Assembly (NCBI GenBank): GCA_017744285.1
Contig: JAGIBP010000028.1
Location: 1-46,441, forward strand
DNA: 46,441 nt
Reading direction: 5' to 3'
Source of the DNA: Variovorax sp.
GTDB lineage: Bacteria > Pseudomonadota > Gammaproteobacteria > Burkholderiales > Burkholderiaceae_C
Positions 40,150 through 46,441 of the stretch are shown here, one piece after another. Each line of letters starts with the position of its first letter. Position 1 is the first letter of the stretch. The notes under the pieces are model-generated. The model saw only the letters and a list, made by a program, of their open reading frames with translations, did not search any database and had not been told where the DNA came from. The translations under genes and the position numbers were made by a program.

Positions 40150-41478
40150 ATGGCCGTTCAGGAAAAGAAGATGGGCGTGATGCAGCTGACCTTCATCGTG
40201 ACGGTCAACATGATGGGATCCGGCATCATCATGCTGCCCGCCAACATGGCGCAGGTCGGCGCGATCTCCCTCTTGTCGTGGATCGTGACCGCGCTCGGTT
40301 CGCTCGCCATCGCCTACAGCTTCGCGCAGGCGGGCGTGTTCAACCAGCGCTCGGGCGGCATGGCGGCCTACGCGGAGGACGCCTATGGGAAGGACGGGTA
40401 CTTCCTCGTGTTCTTCCTGTACTTCCTGTCGCTCGCGATCGCGAACGTCGCGGTGGCGAGCTCGGCGCTGGGCTACCTGGCGGCGTTCTTCCCCGTCCTC
40501 ACGGCGTCGGCCATCTCGACCTGCGTGGGCGTCATCGCGCTGCTGTGGATCACCACCTTCGCGAACTTCGGGGGCCCCAAGCTGACGGGCCGCATCGGTT
40601 CGATCACCGTCTGGGGCGTGATCCTGCCGGTGGGCTTCATCTCGATCGCGGGGTGGTTCTGGTTCAGCAGCCAGACCTTCGAGCAGGCCTGGAACCCCAA
40701 GGGCCTGAGCCTGTTCGAGGGCATGGGCTCGAGCATCTCGCTGACGCTGTGGGCCTTCCTGGGCATGGAGTCCGCGTCGCAGAACGCCTCGGCGGTGGAG
40801 AACCCCAAGCGCGACGTGCCGCTGGCGTGCATGTTCGGCACGCTCGGGGCGGCGGTGATCTACGTGCTCTCGACCACGGTGATCCAGGGCATCGTTCCGA
40901 ACGCGGACCTCGCCAGGTCGACCGGCCCCTTCGGGCTGGCCTACACGCAGATGTTCAGCCCCGCGGTCGGGCAGACCGTGATGGCGCTCGCCGCGATGGC
41001 CTGCGTCGGCTCGCTGCTGGGCTGGCAGTTCACGCTCGCGCAGACCGCCAAGGACGCGGCCGACACCCGCATGTTCCCGGCGATCTTCGGCAAGGCCAGC
41101 GCGGCCGGCGCGCCGATCGCGGGCATGGTGATCATGGGCGTCGTGCAATCGGTCATGGCGCTGTCGACGATCTCGCCGGACCTGAGCAAGCAGTTCGCGG
41201 CGCTGGTGAACCTCGCGGTGGTGACCAACGTCGTGCCCTACATCGTCTCGCTCTCGGCGCTGTTCGTGATCATGCGCGACGCGGGCGTCGACCCCGGCGT
41301 CTACAAGCGCAATGCGTTCATCGCGGTCGTCGCGATGCTCTATTCGGTCTACGCGCTCTACGCCTCGGGCAAGGACGCGGTGCTCGGCGGCATGCTGGTG
41401 ATGGCGATCGGCTTCGTCATCTACGGCTTCATCGCGCCGCGCTTCGTGGGCCGCACGGCCACGGTGCGGGCCGCCTGA
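40150..41478 (+). CDS. potE: Putrescine-ornithine antiporter PotE
   Basis: A 442-residue, twelve-helix APC transporter closely resembling E. coli PotE from start to end: [34 protein letters not shown] (with the conserved Glu needed for putrescine), [31 protein letters not shown] and [14 protein letters not shown]. It exchanges internal putrescine for external ornithine and can also take up putrescine with protons. Strong ribosome site AAAGGAGAAGGACG. It follows speF as in enteric bacteria. No ArcD or AdiC is encoded in the window, so this is the only transporter of the pathway seen here. Confidence 0.94.
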   Translation: MAVQEKKMGVMQLTFIVTVNMMGSGIIMLPANMAQVGAISLLSWIVTALGSLAIAYSFAQAGVFNQRSGGMAAYAEDAYGKDGYFLVFFLYFLSLAIANVAVASSALGYLAAFFPVLTASAISTCVGVIALLWITTFANFGGPKLTGRIGSITVWGVILPVGFISIAGWFWFSSQTFEQAWNPKGLSLFEGMGSSISLTLWAFLGMESASQNASAVENPKRDVPLACMFGTLGAAVIYVLSTTVIQGIVPNADLARSTGPFGLAYTQMFSPAVGQTVMALAAMACVGSLLGWQFTLAQTAKDAADTRMFPAIFGKASAAGAPIAGMVIMGVVQSVMALSTISPDLSKQFAALVNLAVVTNVVPYIVSLSALFVIMRDAGVDPGVYKRNAFIAVVAMLYSVYALYASGKDAVLGGMLVMAIGFVIYGFIAPRFVGRTATVRAA

Positions 41479-41493
41479 GGCGAGGAGAAGGCC

Positions 41494-42405
41494 ATGCGAC
41501 ACATCCCATCCCGGAGCATCTTCCTCGCGCTGGCCGCGGCCGTGCTGCTGCCTCTTGCCGGCGAGCGCGCATGGGCGGCGGGCACGCTCGACAAGCTGCG
41601 CGAGTCGGGCAAGTTCGTCGTCGGCTATGTGTCCGACGGCGCCTCGCTCACCCGGACCGACGCGACCGGCAAGGTCACGGGCTACGCGATCGCGCTGTGC
41701 ACCAGGGTCGGCGAGGCGGCCCGGGAGGAGCTGAAGCTGCCGGCGCTGGCGATCGAGCTGGTGCAGGTGACGATGGAGGAGCGCTTCCGCGCCGTGGCGC
41801 AGGGCCGGATCGACATGCTGTGCGGCGCGGTGCCCACGCTGGAGCGGCGCGCGCAGGTGAGCTTCTCGATCCCGGCGGGCTTCGTCGGTGTGAACGCGGT
41901 GATCCGCTCGGACGCGCCGGTGCGGCTGGTGCAGGTGCTCACGGGGCAGGAGCCGCCCGCGCCGGTGATCTGGCGCGGCACCAGCGCGCCGGAGCGGCGC
42001 TCGCTCGCGGTGGTCCGCGGCACGGTGGTGGAGAGCGCCCTGATCGAGCGACTGGCGCAGCGGCGCATCACGATCGACGTCGTCTCCGTCGCGGACACGG
42101 CCGAAGGCGTCCAGGCGGTCGTCGATCGCCGCGCCGACGCCTTCTTCGACGGGCGGCCGCTCTTGCTCGACGCGGTCGGGCGCAGCCCGGCCAAGTCCAG
42201 CCTCGTGGTGCTCGACAAGCTCTTTCGCCGCGAGCTGCTGGCCTTCGCCCTGCGTCGCAACGACGACGACTTCCGGCTCACGGTGGACCGCGCGCTCAGC
42301 CGCATCTACCGTTCGCCCGAACTCCCCACGATCTACCGCACCTACCTGAAGGAGCCGGACCGCGAGACGCTCGAATTCTTCGAGCTCATGGCCCTGCCCG
42401 AGTAG
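41494..42405 (+). CDS. Periplasmic amino-acid-binding protein (SBP_bac_3), orphan
   Basis: A 303-residue exported family 3 solute-binding protein: signal peptide to AWA near 28, then [20 protein letters not shown] and [12 protein letters not shown]. The acidic pocket motif [23 protein letters not shown] (shown in parts) and the hinge are typical of polar amino acid receptors. No ABC permease or ATPase gene is next to it. It starts 15 bp after potE and ends 29 bp before arcA, so it is co-transcribed with arginine genes and may bind arginine, ornithine or citrulline for a distant ABC transporter, or act as a sensor. Confidence 0.88.
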   Translation: MRHIPSRSIFLALAAAVLLPLAGERAWAAGTLDKLRESGKFVVGYVSDGASLTRTDATGKVTGYAIALCTRVGEAAREELKLPALAIELVQVTMEERFRAVAQGRIDMLCGAVPTLERRAQVSFSIPAGFVGVNAVIRSDAPVRLVQVLTGQEPPAPVIWRGTSAPERRSLAVVRGTVVESALIERLAQRRITIDVVSVADTAEGVQAVVDRRADAFFDGRPLLLDAVGRSPAKSSLVVLDKLFRRELLAFALRRNDDDFRLTVDRALSRIYRSPELPTIYRTYLKEPDRETLEFFELMALPE

Positions 42406-42434
42406 GCCTCACCCCAGCACACAGGAGGTTGACC

Positions 42435-43658
42435 ATGCAACAGCTCGGAGTTCACAGCGAGGTCGGCAAGCTCAGGACCGTGATGGTCTGCCGGCCGGGA
42501 CTCGCCCACCAGCGCCTCACGCCCGGCAACGCGCAGGAGCTGCTGTTCGACGACGTCCTCTGGGTCCAGGAGGCGCAGAAGGACCACTACGACTTCGTGC
42601 TCAAGATGCGCGAGCGCGGCGTGGAGGTGATCGACCTGCACGAACTGCTGGCGGAGACGCTCAGGGATGCGCAGGCGCGCGCGTTCGTGCTCGACCGGCG
42701 CATCACGATCAACGACGTGGGGCTGGGCGTGTCGCACCTGCGCGCGTGGCTCGACGAGATGCCGGCCGAGAAGCTGGCCGAGCACCTGATCGGGGGCATC
42801 GCGATCCTCGACGTCCCCAGGAGCGAATGGTCGACCCTGCTCGAGGAAGCGATGGGCGGCACCGACTTCCTGCTGCCGCCGATCCCGAACACGCTGTTCC
42901 AGCGCGACCCGTCGTGCTGGATCTACAACGGCGTGACGTGCAACCCGATGTACTGGCCCGCGCGCAAGCCCGAGACGCTCCTGCAGCGCGCGGTCTACAA
43001 GTTCCATCCGCGCTTCAAGGGCGCCGACTTCAGGATCTGGTGGGGCGATTCGGACGAGAGCTTCGGCGCGTCCACCATGGAAGGCGGCGACGTGATGCCG
43101 GTCGGCAAGGGCGTGGTGCTGATCGGCATGGGCGAGCGCACCACGCGGCAGGCGGTGTTCCAGGTCGCGCAGCGGTTGTTCGCGAACAAGGCCGCCGAAC
43201 GCGTGATCGGCTGCCTGATGCCCAAGAGCCGCGCGGCGATGCACCTGGACACGGTGTTCAGCTTCTGCGACCGCGAAGTCGTGACGGCGTTCCGCGAGGT
43301 GTCCGACCAGGTGCGCTGCTACAGCGTGCGCCCGGGCGAGGGCGGCGAGCTCGACATCCGGGCGGACAAGGGGCATCTGTTCGACGTGGTGCGCGAGGCG
43401 CTGGGCATTTCCAAGCTGCGCGTGGTCGATACCGGCGGCAATGCGTGGCAGGCCCAGCGCGAGCAGTGGGACGACGGCAACAACGTCGTCGCGCTCGAAC
43501 CGGGCGTGGTGGTGGCCTACGACCGCAACACGCACACCAACACGCTGCTGCGCAAGGCGGGCATCGAGGTCATCACCGTGCGCGGCGCGGAGCTCGGCCG
43601 CGGGCGTGGCGGCGGCCACTGCATGACCTGCCCCATCTCGCGGGACCCCGCCTACTGA
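42435..43658 (+). CDS. arcA: Arginine deiminase
   Basis: A 407-residue arginine deiminase, converting arginine to citrulline and ammonia. Visible active-site elements are [40 protein letters not shown] and the C-terminal nucleophile Cys396 in [11 protein letters not shown], matching Cys406 of the 418-residue Pseudomonas enzyme. The start ATG follows CAGGAGG at ideal spacing. It begins the arcABC set (17 and 2 bp gaps) but lies downstream of potE and the binding protein without a visible promoter. I found no TTGAT-N4-ATCAA Anr/FNR box in front of it. Confidence 0.96.
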   Translation: MQQLGVHSEVGKLRTVMVCRPGLAHQRLTPGNAQELLFDDVLWVQEAQKDHYDFVLKMRERGVEVIDLHELLAETLRDAQARAFVLDRRITINDVGLGVSHLRAWLDEMPAEKLAEHLIGGIAILDVPRSEWSTLLEEAMGGTDFLLPPIPNTLFQRDPSCWIYNGVTCNPMYWPARKPETLLQRAVYKFHPRFKGADFRIWWGDSDESFGASTMEGGDVMPVGKGVVLIGMGERTTRQAVFQVAQRLFANKAAERVIGCLMPKSRAAMHLDTVFSFCDREVVTAFREVSDQVRCYSVRPGEGGELDIRADKGHLFDVVREALGISKLRVVDTGGNAWQAQREQWDDGNNVVALEPGVVVAYDRNTHTNTLLRKAGIEVITVRGAELGRGRGGGHCMTCPISRDPAY

Positions 43659-43675
43659 CCTTCCAGGAGATCCAC

Positions 43676-44677
43676 ATGTTCAATCTTCGCAATCGCTCGC
43701 TGCTGACGGTGCAGGACTACACGCAGCGCGAGTTCCGCTACCTGCTCGACCTGGCGCGCGACCTCAAGCGTGCCAAGTACGCGCGCACCGAGCAGCGCCA
43801 TCTGCTGGGCAAGCAGATCTGCCTGATCTTCGAGAAGACCTCCACGCGCACCCGCTGTTCGTTCGAGGTGGCCTGCCACGACCAGGGCGCGCACGTGACC
43901 TACCTCGACCCGGCGGGATCGCAGATCGGGCACAAGGAATCGTTCAAGGACACCGCACGCGTGCTGGGGCGCATGTACGACGCGATCGAGTACCGCGGGT
44001 CGAGCCAGTCGGGCGTGGAGACGCTGGCCAGGTACGCGGGCGTGCCGGTCTTCAACGGCCTCACGGACGAATACCACCCCACGCAGATGCTCGCCGACGT
44101 GATGACCATGCGCGAGCACAGCGACCGGCCGATCCACGAGATCAAGTACGCCTTCCTCGGCGACACCCGCAACAACATGGGCCATTCGCTGATGATCGTG
44201 GGCTGCCTGATGGGCATGGACGTGCGCATCTGCGGGCCGAAGTCGCTCTGGCCGGCCGAGGACTACCTGAAGATCGCACGCGACCTGGAGAAGCGCTACG
44301 GCGCGCGGCTCACCGTCACCGAGGACCCGAAGGCGGCCGTGAAGGATGCCGACTTCATCCACACCGATGTGTGGGTGTCGATGGGCGAGCCCAAGGAGGT
44401 CTGGAAGGAGCGCATCGACCTGCTCAAGCCCTACCAGGTGAACATGGAATTGCTGAAGGCCAGCGGCCATCCGCAGGTCCGGTTCATGCATTGCCTGCCT
44501 GCCTTCCACGACAGCGAGACCGTGCTCGGCAAGCAGATCGCGGACACCTACGGCATCAGCAACGGCCTGGAGGTGTCGGACGAAGTGTTCGAGTCCGAAT
44601 ACAACATCGCGTTCGAGCAGGCCGAGAACCGCATGCACACGATCAAGGCGATTCTCGTCGCCACGCTGGGAGACTAG
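43676..44677 (+). CDS. arcB: Ornithine carbamoyltransferase, catabolic
   Basis: A 333-residue ornithine transcarbamylase, working here in the catabolic direction: citrulline plus phosphate to ornithine and carbamoyl phosphate. The carbamoyl phosphate site STRTR is at 56-60, followed by [26 protein letters not shown] and the ornithine loop [10 protein letters not shown]. Length and the extended C-terminal stretch ([20 protein letters not shown]) match ArcB rather than the shorter anabolic ArgF. Ribosome site CAGGAG. It is 2 bp ahead of arcC. Confidence 0.95.
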   Translation: MFNLRNRSLLTVQDYTQREFRYLLDLARDLKRAKYARTEQRHLLGKQICLIFEKTSTRTRCSFEVACHDQGAHVTYLDPAGSQIGHKESFKDTARVLGRMYDAIEYRGSSQSGVETLARYAGVPVFNGLTDEYHPTQMLADVMTMREHSDRPIHEIKYAFLGDTRNNMGHSLMIVGCLMGMDVRICGPKSLWPAEDYLKIARDLEKRYGARLTVTEDPKAAVKDADFIHTDVWVSMGEPKEVWKERIDLLKPYQVNMELLKASGHPQVRFMHCLPAFHDSETVLGKQIADTYGISNGLEVSDEVFESEYNIAFEQAENRMHTIKAILVATLGD

Positions 44678-44679
44678 CG

Positions 44680-45618
44680 ATGCGGGTCGTCGTCGCTCTG
44701 GGAGGCAACGCGCTGCTGCGCCGCGGGGAGGCCATGACCGCGGAGAACCAGCGCGCGAACGTGCGCCGGGCCGCCGAGGCGCTGGCGCCGGTCGCGCGCA
44801 GGCACCAGCTCGTCATCACGCACGGCAACGGGCCGCAGGTCGGCCTGCTGGCGCTTCAGGGCGCCGCCTACAACAGCGCGGAGGCCTTTCCGCTCGATGT
44901 GCTGGGCGCCGAGACGGAAGGGATGATCGGCTACATGATCGAGCAGGAGCTCGGCAACCTGCTGCCGTTCGAGCGGCCCTTCGCGACGCTTCTGACGATG
45001 ATCGAGGTCCACCATGACGACCCGGCCTTCGCCGATCCCACGAAGTTCATCGGCCCCGTCTACGAGAAGGACGTGGCCGATCGGCTGAGGCAGGAGAAGG
45101 GCTGGGTCTTCAAGCAGGACGGCCAGAAGTGGCGGCGCGTCGTGCCGTCGCCGATGCCGCAGCGCATCTTCGAGACACGGCCGATCAGGTGGCTGCTGGA
45201 GCACGACACGGTGGTGATCGCCGCGGGCGGCGGCGGCATCCCGACCATGTACGCGCCGGGCCAGGAGCGCAAGCTGGTCGGCGTCGAGTGCGTGGTGGAC
45301 AAGGACTTCGCCTCCGAACTGCTCGCGCGCGAGCTGGGGGCGGACTTGTTCGTGATGCTCACGGACGCCGAGGCGGTCTTCGTCGATTGGGGCAAGCCCA
45401 CGCAGAAGGCCGTGCGCAGCGCGCCGCCCGAGGCGCTTGCCGCGATGAGCTTCGCGGCCGGTTCCATGGGGCCCAAGGTGACGGCGGCCTGCCGGTTCGC
45501 GGCCGGCGCCGGCCGGACCGCCGCGATCGGGGCGCTGCAGGACCTCGGCCGCATCATCGAAGGCGAGGCCGGGACCACCGTGTCGAAGGATGCCCGGCGC
45601 ATCACGCTGGCCGGCTGA
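44680..45618 (+). CDS. arcC: Carbamate kinase
   Basis: A 312-residue carbamate kinase, transferring phosphate from carbamoyl phosphate to ADP and giving ATP, CO2 and ammonia: the energy-yielding last step of the deiminase pathway. Motifs are [10 protein letters not shown] at the start, [57 protein letters not shown] and [12 protein letters not shown]. It starts 2 bp after arcB stops and completes the arcABC pathway. Confidence 0.95.
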   Translation: MRVVVALGGNALLRRGEAMTAENQRANVRRAAEALAPVARRHQLVITHGNGPQVGLLALQGAAYNSAEAFPLDVLGAETEGMIGYMIEQELGNLLPFERPFATLLTMIEVHHDDPAFADPTKFIGPVYEKDVADRLRQEKGWVFKQDGQKWRRVVPSPMPQRIFETRPIRWLLEHDTVVIAAGGGGIPTMYAPGQERKLVGVECVVDKDFASELLARELGADLFVMLTDAEAVFVDWGKPTQKAVRSAPPEALAAMSFAAGSMGPKVTAACRFAAGAGRTAAIGALQDLGRIIEGEAGTTVSKDARRITLAG

Positions 45619-45641
45619 GGCCGGGTAGAAAAGGGGCCGAG

Positions 45642-46441
45642 ATGACCATGTCGATTCGATTCAAGCGCGTCATCGTGATGCTGGCGATGGTCGCCACCAC
45701 GACGGTGATGTCGCAGCAGTCGCAGTCCTTCAGCCGGGAACAGCTCGACCAGATGATGGCGCCGATCGCGCTCTATCCGGATTCGCTGCTCTCGCAGGTG
45801 CTGATGGCGTCCACCTATCCGGCCGACGTGGCCGACGCCGCGAAATGGTCCAAGGCCAATCCGAAGCAGCAGGGCGACGCCGCCGCCCGCGCCGTGCAGG
45901 ACAAGCCCTGGGACCCGAGCGTGCAGTCGCTGGTCGCGTTCCCGCAGGTGATCCAGATGATGGGCGAGCAGCCCGACTGGGTGCAGAACCTCGGCGATGC
46001 CTTCCTCGCCTCGTCCAGGGACGTGCTCGACTCCGCGCAGCGGCTGCGCGCCAAGGCGCAGCAGCAAGGCCAGCTCAAGACGACCGAGCAGCAGAAGGTG
46101 ATCGTCGAGCAGGAGCCGCAGACGCAGCAGACGGTCATCAAGATCGAGCCTGCGAATCCCGAGGTGGTGTACGTGCCCTCGTACAACCCGGCGGTGGTGT
46201 ATGGCGCGTGGCCCTATCCGGCCTACCCGCCCTATGCCTACGCGCCGGCACCCTACTGGTACCCGGGCGCGGCGCTGGCCACCGGCCTTGCCTTCGGTGT
46301 GGGCGTGGCGGCGGTCGGTGCGCTCTGGGGCAACGCGAACTGGGGCGGCGGCAACGTCAACATCAACGCCAACCGCTACAACAACATCAACGTCAACCGG
46401 CAGATCGCGGCGAACCAGACCAACTTCCAGCACAACGGCGC
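45642..46441 (+). CDS. DUF3300 domain protein, 3' partial
   Basis: An open frame from ATG 45642 runs off the window end after 266 codons. It has a signal-like N-terminus (FKRVIVMLAMVATTTVMS) and a DUF3300 domain at about 30-180: QLDQMMAPIALYPDSLLSQV, DVADAAKWSKANP, VQSLVAFPQVIQMM and PEVVYVPSYNPAVVYG. A Tyr/Pro-rich segment, a glycine-rich hydrophobic stretch and an Asn-rich region (NINANRYNNINVNRQ) follow. DUF3300 proteins are exported and uncharacterised. It lies 23 bp downstream of arcC behind AAAGGGGCCGAG and could be read with the arc genes, though no functional link is known. Confidence 0.88.
   Translation, partial: MTMSIRFKRVIVMLAMVATTTVMSQQSQSFSREQLDQMMAPIALYPDSLLSQVLMASTYPADVADAAKWSKANPKQQGDAAARAVQDKPWDPSVQSLVAFPQVIQMMGEQPDWVQNLGDAFLASSRDVLDSAQRLRAKAQQQGQLKTTEQQKVIVEQEPQTQQTVIKIEPANPEVVYVPSYNPAVVYGAWPYPAYPPYAYAPAPYWYPGAALATGLAFGVGVAAVGALWGNANWGGGNVNINANRYNNINVNRQIAANQTNFQHNG

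Noticed and set aside
37582..41502. A very long open frame (about 1300 codons) on the minus strand opposite the decarboxylase and potE genes
   Set aside because: It is antisense to three well-supported genes, its translation is low-complexity Arg/His/Ala/Glu-rich, and no domain is visible. In G+C-rich coding DNA such stop-free shadow frames are common.
40099..42434. Search for an Anr/FNR box (TTGAT-N4-ATCAA) ahead of potE or arcA
   Set aside because: No acceptable match was found by eye in either intergenic gap, so oxygen control by Anr/FNR cannot be claimed from this window.

Overview
The window looks like a chromosomal stretch of a betaproteobacterium of the order Burkholderiales, probably a Variovorax-like Comamonadaceae member. 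The reasons are the very high G+C content with G/C-ending codons, a Bug-type (TctC) solute receptor in a catabolic operon, a DcaP-type porin, and a cytochrome c oxidase/CtaG operon of the style common in that family. This is inference from gene content; there is no rRNA marker. I saw no tRNA, rRNA, CRISPR array, prophage or insertion sequence.

Layout. (1) 1-1814: a 5'-truncated beta-keto acid cleavage enzyme and an SDR oxidoreductase. (2) 1844-10212: a compact module built around an ECF sigma factor (RpoE, ECF11 type) and its zinc anti-sigma factor ChrR. A rightward operon (CFA-like methyltransferase, DUF2878, DUF1295, a DUF6134-like secreted protein, DUF2177) converges on chrR-rpoE. Divergent from rpoE is a second rightward operon (FAD oxidoreductase, DUF1365, CFA synthase). 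I find three look-alike promoters, (T/C)(G/A)ATC(C/T) - 18 bp - TA(A/C/T)-rich preceded by CG, one before each operon. This makes a self-contained stress-inducible lipid-modification regulon of the singlet-oxygen-response type. (3) 10318-12923: a two-domain fasciclin lipoprotein, a DMT transporter with a histidine-rich tail, and a lone receiver-domain protein. (4) 12933-18748 (minus): a caa3-like cytochrome c oxidase operon (subunit II fused to cytochrome c, I, III, CtaG, tri-haem cytochrome c). (5) 18865-22763: FdhF/YdeP-type molybdoenzyme, FdhD, and an SYLF protein.

(6) 22780-29784: an IclR regulator divergent from a six-gene operon: FAH-family hydrolase, gentisate-dioxygenase-like cupin, Bug receptor, flavin hydroxylase, HMG-CoA-lyase-family lyase and class III CoA-transferase. 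Read as a pathway, these would take a (methyl-substituted) 3-hydroxybenzoate through a gentisate to pyruvate plus a (citra)malate, which the last two enzymes could split as a CoA thioester. (7) 29867-31987 (minus): an arsenic operon arsR - shortened arsI-like minigene - arsC - acr3, with a perfect palindromic operator over the arsR start codon. (8) 32053-32388: a DUF1161 protein.

(9) 32724-45618: an arginine/ornithine island, all rightward: a 25-codon leader ORF, an AraC-type regulator, a DcaP porin, an AdiA/CadA-type decarboxylase, SpeF-type ornithine decarboxylase, PotE antiporter, an orphan amino-acid-binding protein, and ArcA-ArcB-ArcC. Together these can convert arginine to ornithine, ammonia, CO2 and ATP, and ornithine to exported putrescine, which suggests acid or low-energy survival. 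(10) 45642-end: a DUF3300 protein cut by the window edge.

The most interesting parts are the ECF11 regulon with apparently leaderless operons, the proposed methyl-gentisate/citramalate operon, the arsI-like minigene, and the merged arginine deiminase/decarboxylase island.
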